Shown: piece by piece, positions 44,243 to 53,154 of the stretch
How positions within the stretch are numbered: the stretch's first letter is position 1
Layout: each line of letters opens with the position of its first letter
NCBI GenBank assembly: GCA_963837265.1
Contig: CAWIMQ010000001.1
Span: forward strand, 124,001-188,000
Reading direction: 5' to 3'
Length of the DNA stretch: 64,000 nt
Source: DATBLE01 sp963837265
GTDB lineage: Bacteria > Actinomycetota > Thermoleophilia > Gaiellales > Gaiellaceae
Notes under the pieces: model-generated
What the model was told of the DNA's origin: nothing
Databases searched by the model: none
What the model saw: the letters and a program-made list of their open reading frames with translations, nothing else
Position numbers and translations under genes: made by a program

Positions 44243-44635
44243 GTGCGGGCGTTCGGGATTCTCGCGTTCGTGACGGGCAGCATCGCGCTCGTGCTCGGGC
44301 TGCTCGCGGCCACCGTCCTGATCGGGCCGTTCGTCTTCTGGATCGCGTGGAACGTGCTCGACTTCGCCCACGGAGTCGGCCTCCCTGAGCTCGGCTTCTG
44401 GGGGATCGTCCTCGCGACGCTCTTCCTGGCGCTCGGCTGGCTCGGGAAGATGGTGATCGTCGCGATCGTGTTCCTCGTCGACCCCTCCTGGTTCCAGGGC
44501 ATGGCCCAGCTCTCCTGGCCCGAGCCGACGTTCAAGAACTTCGTCGCGATCGCGCTGCTGCTCGCGATCGCCACGCGTCCCCGGGCCTCCCGGGGCTGGG
44601 AGCGGCGCGGCCGCAGGCGGGTCCGGTCAGGCTAG
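44243..44635 (+). CDS. Small membrane protein, function unknown
   Basis: 130 residues with three predicted helices (GILAFVTGSIALVLGLLAAT, LIGPFVFWIAWNVLDFA and WGIVLATLFLALGWLGKMVI) and a basic C-terminal tail. The start is GTG at 44243, 11 bases after the NrtR-like gene, so it is probably co-transcribed with it. The end overlaps the convergent flavodoxin-like gene by 9 bases. I do not recognise the family. Confidence 0.65.
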   Translation: MRAFGILAFVTGSIALVLGLLAATVLIGPFVFWIAWNVLDFAHGVGLPELGFWGIVLATLFLALGWLGKMVIVAIVFLVDPSWFQGMAQLSWPEPTFKNFVAIALLLAIATRPRASRGWERRGRRRVRSG

Positions 44636-45127
44636 GGCCGGCGCCGACAGCAGCCGATCGGCAAGGTCGATCGCCCACGAGCGGATCTCGTCCCAGTCGC
44701 GGACGTCTGCCGCAGGCATGTGGTTGAAGGGGAAGTGCAGCTTCCTGGGGTCGATCGCCCCTCCGAACACGGCCGTCGACACGGGCTCGAACGGCAGCTT
44801 CTCGACCGCCGCCGCAAACTGCTTCTCGGACCCCGCGCGGTGGTCCGGGTCGTCGTCCACCGGCCCGAGCGCGAAGACCGCCACCGGCAGGGCGGCCAGG
44901 TCCTGCTCGAAGTGCTTGACGAACCCGCGCGCATCGCGGTGCCAGCGTCCCATGTAGATGCCGCCGCCCAGCACGACGCCTGCGTATTCGTCCAACTGCT
45001 CAACCTCGCCAGCCTCTCGCACCTCGACGCGGAGCAGTCGCTCGCGCAGCGTGGCCGCGACGGACTCGGCCACCTCGCGGGTGGAGCCGTACTTCGACGC
45101 GTGGGCCACCAGGATCGTTCCGGTCAT
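44627..45127 (-). CDS. Flavodoxin-domain protein (HemG-like)
   Basis: A 166-residue flavodoxin-fold protein. The FMN phosphate loop is VAHASKYGSTREVAESVA, followed by GVVLGGGIYMGRWHRDARGF and ALGPVDDDPDHRAGSEKQF. The layout matches the menaquinone-dependent protoporphyrinogen oxidase (HemG)-like domain family, but stand-alone actinobacterial members need not act in heme synthesis. ATG at 45127 is chosen for GAGGAGGA 8 bases upstream; the upstream in-frame ATG at 45157 is less likely. Confidence 0.82.
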   Translation of the reverse strand: MTGTILVAHASKYGSTREVAESVAATLRERLLRVEVREAGEVEQLDEYAGVVLGGGIYMGRWHRDARGFVKHFEQDLAALPVAVFALGPVDDDPDHRAGSEKQFAAAVEKLPFEPVSTAVFGGAIDPRKLHFPFNHMPAADVRDWDEIRSWAIDLADRLLSAPALA

Positions 45128-45215
45128 CGCGATTCCTCCTCGCGGTGTCGGGTTCATCGGCCGGAACGATCGCAGCGCCGGGGCCCCGCGCCATCCGGGC
45201 CGGCGCGGTTCGTCG

Positions 45216-47324
45216 CTACGGGGAACCGCGGAGCAGCAGGAGCGAGCGCGGCTCCACCTCGAGCTCGGCGCGTGCCGGCCATGCGCCCCCGCCGTCCGGG
45301 ACGGCGGTCGAGAGCTCGAGCGCCCACTGGTGACCGAATCGCCGCGGGGGGAGCAGGAAGGTCACCGGCTCGTGGTTCGCGTTGAAGAGGAGGACGAACG
45401 AGTCGTCGCGCACCCGGTCGCCCTCCGGGGTCCGGGCGGGGATCTCGTCGCCGTTCAGGAAGAGGCCGACGGTCCGGAGGTCGGCGTTCGCCCAGTCTCG
45501 CCGCGTCATCTTGCGACCGTCCGGCCGGAACCACCAGCTGTCGGGCAGGCCCGAGCCGAGCGGCGACTGGCCGGTCAGGAACTGCGTCCGCCGGAAGACC
45601 GGATGGGCGAGTCGCAACGCGATCAGGCGGCGGGTGAGCTCGAGCAGCCGCCGGCGCCGCTCGTCGACGTCCCAGTCGAACCAGCTGATCTCGTTGTCCT
45701 GGCAGTACGCGTTGTTGTTGCCACGCTGTGTGCGGGCGATCTCGTCGCCGCCGAGCAGCATCGGCACGCCCTGGGAGAGGAGGAGCGTGGCGAGGAAGTT
45801 CCGCGTCTGCCGGTCACGGAGGGCGTTCACGGCCGGATCCCTCGTCGGCCCCTCGGCGCCGCAGTTCCAGCTGCGGTTGTCGTCCGAGCCGTCGCGGTCC
45901 TGCTCGAGGTTGGCCTCGTTGTGCTTCGTGTTGTACGAGACGAGGTCGGCGAGGGTGAACCCGTCGTGGGCGGTGACGAAGTTGATCGACGCGAACGGCC
46001 GGCGGCCGTCGGGCTGGTAGAGGTCGCTCGAGCCCGTGAAGCGCTGCGCGAACTCGGCGACCGTGCTCTGCCCGCGCCAGAAGTCGCGGACGCAGTCCCG
46101 GTAGAGGCCGTTCCACTCCGTCCAGAGGATCGGGAAGTTGCCGACCTGGTAGCCGCCGGGCCCGACGTCCCACGGCTCGGCGATCAGCTTCACCTGCGAC
46201 AGGTCCGGGTCCTGGTGGATCGTGTCGAAGAACGCAGACAGGCGGTCGACGTCGTAGAACTCGCGCGCAAGCGCCGACGCGAGGTCGAAGCGGAAGCCGT
46301 CGACGTGGCAGTCGACCGCCCAGTAGCGGAGCGAGTCCATGATCAGCCGGAGGACGCTCGGGTGGACGGGGTTGAGGCTGTTCCCCGTGCCGGTGAAGTC
46401 CATGTAGTAGCGCCGGTTGTCGGGCATCAGCCGGTAGTAGGAGGCGTTGTCGACGCCCTTGAAGCCGAGCATCGGGCCGAGGTGGTTTCCCTCGGCCGTG
46501 TGGTTGTAGACGACGTCGAGGATCACCTCGATCCCGGCGCGGTGGAGCGCCTTCACCATGCCCTTGAACTCGCGCACCTGCTCGCCGCGCGTGCCGGTTG
46601 CGGCGTAGAGCGCGTGCGGTGCCAGGAAGCCGATGGAGCTGTAGCCCCAATAGTTCGTCAGGCCCCGCGCGACCAGGTGGTGCTCGTCGGCGATGTGGTG
46701 GATCGGCAGGAGCTCGACCGCGGTCACGCCGAGCGAGCGCAGGTGGCCGATCGCGGCCTCCGATGCGAGGCCTGCGTACGTGCCCCGCAGGTCGTCGCGC
46801 ACGTCGGGGTGACGCCGGGTGAACCCCTTCGTGTGCACCTCGTAGATCACCGTCTCGTGCCAGGGGGTGCGGAGGTGCGTGTCGCCCTCCCACTCGAAGG
46901 TCGGATCGACGACGACGCACTTCGGGATCGCGGCGGCGTCGTCCTCGTCGTCCGCCTCGAGGTCTGCATCCTCGCCGCCCGGCACGTACGGAAGGGTGCT
47001 CGCCGCGCGGAAGTCGATCGGCCCCTCGATCGCCTTCGCGTAAGGGTCGATGAGCAGCTTGTGCGAGTTGAAACGATGACCGTCGCCGGGCGCCCACCGG
47101 CCGTGGACCCGGTAGGCGTAGCGTTGCCCGGGCCCGATGTCCGGAAGGTACGCGTGCCAGTTGAACGCGGTGCGCTCGGCGAGGGAGACGCTCGTCTCGT
47201 GGTCGTGCTCGTCGAAGAGGCAGAGCTCGACGTGCTCGGCGTTCTCCGAGAAGAGCGAGAAGTACGTTCCGTCGCCGTCCCACGTCGCGCCGAGCGGGAA
47301 GGGCCGGCCCGGCCAGACCCTCAT
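45216..47324 (-). CDS. glgX: Glycogen debranching enzyme GlgX/TreX
   Basis: A 702-residue GH13 enzyme that hydrolyses alpha-1,6 branch points of glycogen. It has an N-terminal CBM48-like domain (PFPLGATWDGDGTYFSLFSE) and the barrel regions VILDVVYNHTAEGN, VDGFRFDLASALARE (nucleophile Asp), LIAEPWDVGPGGYQVGNFP (acid Glu) and VTAHDGFTLADLVSYN. Length and motifs match GlgX/TreX. The start is ATG at 47324. A 139-base gap holding palindromic repeats separates it from treZ on the same strand. Confidence 0.95.
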   Translation of the reverse strand: MRVWPGRPFPLGATWDGDGTYFSLFSENAEHVELCLFDEHDHETSVSLAERTAFNWHAYLPDIGPGQRYAYRVHGRWAPGDGHRFNSHKLLIDPYAKAIEGPIDFRAASTLPYVPGGEDADLEADDEDDAAAIPKCVVVDPTFEWEGDTHLRTPWHETVIYEVHTKGFTRRHPDVRDDLRGTYAGLASEAAIGHLRSLGVTAVELLPIHHIADEHHLVARGLTNYWGYSSIGFLAPHALYAATGTRGEQVREFKGMVKALHRAGIEVILDVVYNHTAEGNHLGPMLGFKGVDNASYYRLMPDNRRYYMDFTGTGNSLNPVHPSVLRLIMDSLRYWAVDCHVDGFRFDLASALAREFYDVDRLSAFFDTIHQDPDLSQVKLIAEPWDVGPGGYQVGNFPILWTEWNGLYRDCVRDFWRGQSTVAEFAQRFTGSSDLYQPDGRRPFASINFVTAHDGFTLADLVSYNTKHNEANLEQDRDGSDDNRSWNCGAEGPTRDPAVNALRDRQTRNFLATLLLSQGVPMLLGGDEIARTQRGNNNAYCQDNEISWFDWDVDERRRRLLELTRRLIALRLAHPVFRRTQFLTGQSPLGSGLPDSWWFRPDGRKMTRRDWANADLRTVGLFLNGDEIPARTPEGDRVRDDSFVLLFNANHEPVTFLLPPRRFGHQWALELSTAVPDGGGAWPARAELEVEPRSLLLLRGSP

Positions 47325-47336
47325 CGGCTCCCCACT

Positions 47337-47444
47337 GGGTCAGGCCCCGATACGGAACCGCAACGTTCTGTTCCCAGGACTCGGAGCCGGCACGCCGCGT
47401 CGCTGTGGAGGACGCGGCACAACTGCGTAACGGGGTCAGACCCC
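47337..47444. repeat. Pair of GGGTCAG(A/G)CCCC palindromic repeats between treZ and glgX
   Basis: GGGTCAGGCCCCGATACG begins at 47337 and GGGGTCAGACCCCGATACG at 47432, about 95 bases apart in the same orientation. The second is a perfect 13-base palindrome. They occupy the only sizeable gap between treZ and glgX and resemble REP-type dispersed palindromes. Confidence 0.6.
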
Positions 47445-47463
47445 GATACGAGAGCGTGCCGGA

Positions 47464-48957
47464 TCAGCGCCGGAGCTCCGCGGTCTGCGCCTCGAAGTCG
47501 GCGACGAGGGTCGCCTCGCCGCGGCGCATCGTCAGCACCGGTCCCCTGGCCGTCACTCGCACTTCGCGCGGGAGACTACGTCTCATCGCCAGGAGCCTGC
47601 GGTAGTGATCGCGCACGCCCGGCAGCTCCCGCCGCGAGAGCTTCGATTTCCGGAAGGTCTCGGGGTCCTGCGGGTCGGGCACGTCGTCGCACGCGAAGGC
47701 GGAGTACGCGGCGAACTCGCGCCTGCGCCCAGCCCGGGTCGCGTCCGCGACCGCCGGGTCGAGGTGGTCGCAGAAGAACAGGAACGGGCTCCGCTCGCCG
47801 TACTCCTCCCCCATCAGGAGAAGCGGCGTCTGCGCCGAGAAGAGGACGACCGAGGACGCCACGCGCAGAAGCTCCGGGGCGAGCCGGTCGCCGAACGCAC
47901 GGTTTCCGACCTGGTCGTGATCCTGGGCGTAGACGACGTGGCGCTCGGCCGGCTCGCGGGCGAGCTCGCGGACGACGTCCTCGACCGACCCGAACGGAGC
48001 GTAGTACCCCTCGCGCTCGCCGGTGAGGAGCGCGTGCAGCGCATGGTGGACCCCGTCCGACCAGCGGGCGTCGTGGCCCCAGCGCTCGATCGGCCGGTCG
48101 TCGTCCGGCGACGTCTCCGAGACGACCAGGGCCCGGGGCGCGTCCGCGTGCACCCGGTCGGCAAGCTCGGCGAGGACGTGATGCCGCGAGTCGTCCCGGA
48201 TCGCGTGGATCGCGTCCAGCCGCAGGCCGTCGATCCCGTACTCTGCGACCCACATCAGCGCGTTCTGGATCGCCCACTCCCGCGTGCCGGCCTGCTCGAA
48301 GTCGATGCCGTCCCCCCAGAACGTCCGGTGCCGCCGCGTCAGGTAGGGGCCGAACGCCGTCACGGCCTCGGCCCCGGGCCCGATGTGGTTGTAGACGACG
48401 TCCAGGATCACGCCCAGGCCGTCCCGGTGCGCGGCCTCGACGAGCCGCGCGAGCCCGGCCGGCCCACCGTAGGCCGGGTGGGGCGCGAACGCGTAGACGC
48501 CGTCGTAGCCCCAGCCGCGATCCCCTCCGAAGGTGGCGACGGGCATCAGCTCGATCGCGGTCACGCCGAGCTCGCGCAGCTCTCCCAGCCGGGGAACGAC
48601 GCCGTCGAACGTCCCCTCCTCGGAGAAGGTGCCGACGTGGAGCTCGTAGATCACGAGCTCGTCGAGCGAGAGGCCCCGGCGTGCGGCCGGCGGAAGGTCG
48701 ACCACGCGCGAGGGCCCGCGCGCCCCGCCGGGCTGGAAACGCGAGCACGGGTCGGGGAGGGCGCGCTCGTCTTCGAGGACGTAGACGTAGTCCTCGCCCG
48801 GCGCCGCCCGCAGCGTGGCCGCGAAGACGCCTTCGCCCTCGGACGCGAGCGCATGCGTCTCGCCGCCGATGCGGAGCGCGACCCTGTCGTGGCGGGGCGC
48901 CCAGACGCGGAACTCGACCGTCCCGTCCGGCCGCGGGATCGCTCCGAGCCTGTTCAC
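47464..48957 (-). CDS. treZ: Malto-oligosyltrehalose trehalohydrolase
   Basis: A 497-residue GH13 enzyme releasing trehalose from the end of maltooligosyltrehalose. It has an N-terminal beta domain (VEFRVWAPRHDRVALRIGGE), ELHVGTFSEEGTFDGVV, VILDVVYNHIGPG, YGIDGLRLDAIHAI (nucleophile Asp), LVVSETS and VYAQDHDQVGNRAFGDRL. The TreZ-specific EYGERSPFLFFCDH confirms the subfamily. GTG at 48957 overlaps the MFS stop (GTGA). Its usual partner TreY is not in the window. Confidence 0.94.
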   Translation of the reverse strand: MNRLGAIPRPDGTVEFRVWAPRHDRVALRIGGETHALASEGEGVFAATLRAAPGEDYVYVLEDERALPDPCSRFQPGGARGPSRVVDLPPAARRGLSLDELVIYELHVGTFSEEGTFDGVVPRLGELRELGVTAIELMPVATFGGDRGWGYDGVYAFAPHPAYGGPAGLARLVEAAHRDGLGVILDVVYNHIGPGAEAVTAFGPYLTRRHRTFWGDGIDFEQAGTREWAIQNALMWVAEYGIDGLRLDAIHAIRDDSRHHVLAELADRVHADAPRALVVSETSPDDDRPIERWGHDARWSDGVHHALHALLTGEREGYYAPFGSVEDVVRELAREPAERHVVYAQDHDQVGNRAFGDRLAPELLRVASSVVLFSAQTPLLLMGEEYGERSPFLFFCDHLDPAVADATRAGRRREFAAYSAFACDDVPDPQDPETFRKSKLSRRELPGVRDHYRRLLAMRRSLPREVRVTARGPVLTMRRGEATLVADFEAQTAELRR

Positions 48958-50189
48958 GCGCCGATCGACGGCAGAGGCTCCGGCCGCCTGCGGACGGCGC
49001 CTCGCACGGCTACGGCTCCGGTCGCCGCAGCCGCGACCGAGACGGCCGCGAAGAAGTACCACGCCGCATTGTCTCCGTAGGCACCGCGCAGCTGAAGCGC
49101 CGTGAACGGCCCGAGCGCGAACCCGAGCGCAGAGGTGCTTCCGAACGCGCCCATGTAGGCGCCGCGAACGTCCTCCGGGGCGAGCCTGGCGACGATCGCC
49201 TGCGAGGTCGGCACCCAGAGCATCTCGCCGGCGACGAACACGATCATCACCCAGACGAACGTCGCCACCGTGCCGCTCCAGATCAGGAACAGGAACGAGC
49301 CGCCCATCAGCAGCATCGCGGTGACGAGCTTCGGGCCGGCAGGGACGCCCGACGACCACGCGGTGACGCGCAGCTGGAGCAGGGTGACGAGCACCGGGTT
49401 GATGATCACGATGAAGCCCCAGGTCGAGGGCGCCATCCCGTGCGTGTTCACGGCCGAGATCGGGAGCACTGTCTCGTATGCGACGTAGACGAGGTACGCG
49501 AGGCCGCCCGAGAGGAGAAAGAGGAGGAAGGCGTGGTCGCGGCGGATCAGGTCGAACGAGCCGCGGGTCGGCGGCTCGGCCGGCGAGTAGGCGCCTCGCC
49601 GCGGCAGGTAGCGGTACGCGATCGCGATCGCGACCGCGCACATCGCGGTCACGCCGGCCCAGAGCAGCGAGTACTGGCGGCCGATCAGGAGCAGCCCTCC
49701 GATCGGCGGTCCGAACGCCACCCCCAGGTTCGACGCGACGCGCACCGACGCGTAGCCGGCCTCGTGCCGCTCCGGCGGGACGAGGTCGGCGACCATCGCC
49801 TGGTCGGCGCCGCCGCCGATCGAGCCGCCGATCCCGGCCAGCGTCATCAGCCCGAGCCCGAGAACGACATGGTCGCCGACGAAGGCGTACGAGCAGAAGA
49901 CGGCGGCGAGGAAGCCCCACCCGAGCAGGATCACGGGCCGACGACCGACGTGGTCGGACGCGTGCCCGCCGAGGTAGCCGGCAAGCATTCCGGCGACGGC
50001 GGCGACCAGGTACGCCACGCCGAGCTCGCCCGAGCTCGCGCCCAGCTCCTGGATCGCCCAGATGCCGACGAACACCCAGCCGGCCGAGAACGACATCGTG
50101 CCGACGAACGACACGGCGAGCACCGGCCGGAGGGCGCGGTCGACCTCGGCGCCCCAGACGAGGCGGAAGAGACGGGCGAAGCGGCGCAC
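48954..50189 (-). CDS. MFS transporter within the glycogen/trehalose cluster
   Basis: 411 residues with twelve helices: VLAVSFVGTMSFSAGWVFVG, then GYLGGHASDHVGRRPVILLG (motif A), GADQAMVADLVPPERHEAGY and VMIVFVAGEMLWVPTSQAIV. These are typical of MdtG/DHA1-like carriers. It is translationally coupled to treZ by GTGA and lies 10 bases after the secreted hydrolase gene, so it is an integral part of the operon. A sugar or glycoconjugate export role is an inference from context only. Confidence 0.82.
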   Translation of the reverse strand: MRRFARLFRLVWGAEVDRALRPVLAVSFVGTMSFSAGWVFVGIWAIQELGASSGELGVAYLVAAVAGMLAGYLGGHASDHVGRRPVILLGWGFLAAVFCSYAFVGDHVVLGLGLMTLAGIGGSIGGGADQAMVADLVPPERHEAGYASVRVASNLGVAFGPPIGGLLLIGRQYSLLWAGVTAMCAVAIAIAYRYLPRRGAYSPAEPPTRGSFDLIRRDHAFLLFLLSGGLAYLVYVAYETVLPISAVNTHGMAPSTWGFIVIINPVLVTLLQLRVTAWSSGVPAGPKLVTAMLLMGGSFLFLIWSGTVATFVWVMIVFVAGEMLWVPTSQAIVARLAPEDVRGAYMGAFGSTSALGFALGPFTALQLRGAYGDNAAWYFFAAVSVAAAATGAVAVRGAVRRRPEPLPSIGA

Positions 50190-50199
50190 CCGCGCGAGG

Positions 50200-50970
50200 C
50201 TACCCGCCGCCGGCGTTGCGGCGGAGAAAGGCCAGCAGGGCGGCCTGAGCCTGCCTCCGGTGCGGCGACGCGTAGAGAATGTCCCACCCGTGGTAGCGGC
50301 CGGGGTAGATTCTCAGCGTCTTCCGCGTGCTGCGCGCCGCCGCGAACAGCCTGCGGGCGTCGGCGGCGTCGAGGTAGCGGTCGTCGGTGGACGTGATCAC
50401 GAGCAGCGGGGGGCTCGAGCGGCGCACGGCGGCGAGCGCGTCCAGGTTTCGCCCGTACGAGGAGAGGTCGAGCTCGCCCGAGAGGCTGGCCACGCCGGCG
50501 ATCCGCCGCCCGAGCCGCGGCGCTGCGACGAGGACCGCGTTCCCGCCGAGCGACGCGCCGACGAGCTGGACGCTCTTCGCCCCGAGCCTCGTGAGCTCGG
50601 AGACCGCGCCGGCGACGTCGGCCACGTAGTCCCCGACACGCGTGCCGTGCGGGACCGGCGAGAGCCCCAGGCCGTGGAAGTCGAACAGGAACACCCTGAA
50701 GCCCGCCCGCGCGAGGACGATCGCCTCGTCGAGCCAGCCGCAGAGGTCGCCCGGGTACTCGGTGGCGAGGACGACTCCCCTCGCCCCGCCGCCGAGCACG
50801 GCACCGTCGAGGCGCGCGCCGTCGGCGGCTCGGAACCAGACGGTGCGTGCGTGGAGATTCGCGTAGGCGCTGCCGCACCGCTTGCCCAGCCCCGGCGGCG
50901 CGGCCGCCTCCGCCGACGGCGCCGACAGCGCGGCGGTGGCGAGCAGGAGCGCTACTGCGGCACGAGCCAC
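50200..50970 (-). CDS. Secreted alpha/beta hydrolase
   Basis: 256 residues beginning with a signal peptide (ARAAVALLLATAALSAPSAEA). It then has an alpha/beta-hydrolase fold: oxyanion region ATEYPGDLCGW, nucleophile elbow VGASLGGNAV (Ser about 139), acid region ITSTDDRYLD and catalytic His in YPGRYHGWD. Substrate unknown. GTG at 50970 lies inside the end of glgB (19-base overlap), which ties it to the glycogen operon. It could deacylate an exported glucan or lipid; that is speculation. Confidence 0.82.
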   Translation of the reverse strand: MARAAVALLLATAALSAPSAEAAAPPGLGKRCGSAYANLHARTVWFRAADGARLDGAVLGGGARGVVLATEYPGDLCGWLDEAIVLARAGFRVFLFDFHGLGLSPVPHGTRVGDYVADVAGAVSELTRLGAKSVQLVGASLGGNAVLVAAPRLGRRIAGVASLSGELDLSSYGRNLDALAAVRRSSPPLLVITSTDDRYLDAADARRLFAAARSTRKTLRIYPGRYHGWDILYASPHRRQAQAALLAFLRRNAGGG

Positions 50971-53096
50971 ACGACCCCAAGCGGCGGCAGAGTCAGCTCG
51001 GCCGAGAACGGCTGGTCGTTCCACGGCCGGGCCTCTGCGAGGACCCCGCCGAGGTTGCCGACCCCCGAGCCGCCGTACAGCTCGGAATCGGTGTTGACCA
51101 GCTCCTTCCAGAGCCCGCCCCGAGGCAGCCCGACCCGGTATCGGTAGCGGGGGACCGGAGAGAAATTGCACGCGCACACCACGGCCCGGGTGCCCCCGGC
51201 TGCGAGGCGGGCGAAGGCGACGACGTTCGCGTCGGCGTCGTTGGGTTCGAGCCAGCGGAATCCCGCCGGCTCGAAGTCGACCTCCCAGAGCGCGGGCTCG
51301 GCGCGGTAGTGCCGGTTCAGGTCGCGGACGAGCGCCTGCACGCCCGAGTGCTCGCGCCGCTCCAGCAGGTGCCAGTCGAGCGACGCGTCCGAGCGCCACT
51401 CGTCCTCCTGCGCGAGCTCGCCGCCCATGAACAGCAGCTTCTTCCCCGGGTGCGCCCACATGTAGGCGTAGAGGGCACGCAGGTTGGCGAGCTTCTGCCA
51501 CGGGTCGCCCGGCATCTTCGCGAGCAGCGAGCCCTTCCCGTGGACGACCTCGTCGTGGGAGAGCGGGAGGACGAAGTTCTCCGTCCAGGCGTAGACGAGG
51601 CTGAAGGTCAGCTCGTGGTGGTGGAAACGGCGATGAATCGGCTCGTGCTGGAAGTAGGCGAGGGTGTCGTGCATCCAGCCCATGTTCCACTTCAGCCCGA
51701 AGCCGAGGCCGCCGAGGTAGGTGGGCCGGGAGACGCCCGGGAAGGCCGTCGACTCCTCGGCCGCCATCAACACGCCGGGCACGTGGCCGTGGACGACCGT
51801 GTTCAGCTCCCGGAGGAAGTCGATCGCCTCCAGGTCCTCGTTTCCGCCATACTGGTTCGGCACCCACTCGCCCGGGCTCCGCGAGTAGTCGAGGTAGAGC
51901 ATCGACGCGACCGCGTCGACGCGCAGCCCGTCGGCGTGGTGCTCGCGCAGCCAGTACAGCGCGCTCGCGAGGAGGAAGTTGCGCACCTCGTTGCGGCCGA
52001 AGTTGAAGACCAGCGTGCCCCAGTCGGGGTGGGCGCCCCGGCGCGGATCCTCGTGCTCGTAGAGCGCGGTGCCGTCGAAACGGGCGAGCGCCCAGTCGTC
52101 GCGCGGGAAGTGTGCGGGCACCCAGTCGAGGATCACGCCGATCCCGGCCGCGTGCAGCCGGTCGACGAAGGCCCGGAAGTCGTCCGGAGTGCCGAAGCGG
52201 GCGGTCGGGGCGAAGTGGCCGGTGACCTGGTAGCCCCACGACGGCGCGTACGGGTGCTCCATCACGGGGAGCAGCTCGACATGGGTGAAGCCCATGTCGG
52301 TCACGTACTCCGCGAGCTCGTCCGCGAGCTCGAGGTAGGTGAGCGGGCGATTGCCCTGGAGCGGGTTCAGCCGCCAGGAGCCGAGGTGCACCTCGTAGGT
52401 GGACAGTGGACGCGCGAGCGCGTTCCCCGAGGAGCGCGCCTCGAGCCAGGCATCGTCGCGCCATTCGTGCCCGGACTCGAAGACCACGGACGCGTTCTTC
52501 GGCGGCACCTCGGTACGGAACGCGAACGGATCGGCCTTCAGCCTGAGCCTTCCGTCTCGGGTGCGGATCTCGAACTTGTACCGGGCATCCGGGAGGACGC
52601 CCGGCAGAAAGAGCTCCCAGATCCCTGCGGAGCCGAGCGAGCGCATCGGGTGCAGGCGCCCGTCCCAGCCGTTGAAGTCGCCGACCACGCTGACCGAGCG
52701 TGCGTTCGGGGCCCAGACGGCGAAGGCGACTCCCTCGACACCGCCGATCTCGCGTGGATGGGCGCCGAGCCTGGCGTAGAGCTCCTCGTGCCTGCCCTCG
52801 GCGACGAGATGGAGGTCGAGGTCGCCGACGGTGGGCAGGAAGGCGTACGGATCTCTGAGCACGTACGTGTCCCCGGCCGGGTAGCTCACCTCGAGCCGGT
52901 AGTCGATCGGCAGCGAGGCGCCGCGGATCACGCCCTCGAACAGCCCGTCCCCCTGCCTGCGCTCCAGGTCGACGCCCATCGGCAGGACGCGCACGGCCTC
53001 GGCGTCGGGGCGGTAGACCCGGACGAGCACCCCGTCCTTCGCCGTGTGCGCGCCGAGGAAGGCGTGGGGATCGGCCAGCTCGTAGACCTCGGTCAC
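50952..53096 (-). CDS. glgB: 1,4-alpha-glucan branching enzyme
   Basis: A 714-residue GH13 enzyme that introduces alpha-1,6 branches. Two N-terminal CBM48-like domains (DPHAFLGAHTAKDGVLVRVY and GVAFAVWAPNARSVSVVGDF) precede the barrel, with GVILDWVPAHFPRDD, GLRVDAVASMLYLDYSR (nucleophile), LMAAEESTAFPGVSRP (acid) and PLSHDEVVHGKGS. The length is typical. GTG at 53096 has GGAGGTGG upstream. It lies 58 bases after the maltokinase gene, consistent with the actinobacterial GlgE-pathway order. Confidence 0.96.
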   Translation of the reverse strand: MTEVYELADPHAFLGAHTAKDGVLVRVYRPDAEAVRVLPMGVDLERRQGDGLFEGVIRGASLPIDYRLEVSYPAGDTYVLRDPYAFLPTVGDLDLHLVAEGRHEELYARLGAHPREIGGVEGVAFAVWAPNARSVSVVGDFNGWDGRLHPMRSLGSAGIWELFLPGVLPDARYKFEIRTRDGRLRLKADPFAFRTEVPPKNASVVFESGHEWRDDAWLEARSSGNALARPLSTYEVHLGSWRLNPLQGNRPLTYLELADELAEYVTDMGFTHVELLPVMEHPYAPSWGYQVTGHFAPTARFGTPDDFRAFVDRLHAAGIGVILDWVPAHFPRDDWALARFDGTALYEHEDPRRGAHPDWGTLVFNFGRNEVRNFLLASALYWLREHHADGLRVDAVASMLYLDYSRSPGEWVPNQYGGNEDLEAIDFLRELNTVVHGHVPGVLMAAEESTAFPGVSRPTYLGGLGFGLKWNMGWMHDTLAYFQHEPIHRRFHHHELTFSLVYAWTENFVLPLSHDEVVHGKGSLLAKMPGDPWQKLANLRALYAYMWAHPGKKLLFMGGELAQEDEWRSDASLDWHLLERREHSGVQALVRDLNRHYRAEPALWEVDFEPAGFRWLEPNDADANVVAFARLAAGGTRAVVCACNFSPVPRYRYRVGLPRGGLWKELVNTDSELYGGSGVGNLGGVLAEARPWNDQPFSAELTLPPLGVVWLVPQ

Positions 53097-53154
53097 ACCA
53101 CCTCCCGTGCTCCGGCCGGACCACGGCCGGCCGACTCGCGGAGCATCCTGGCCG

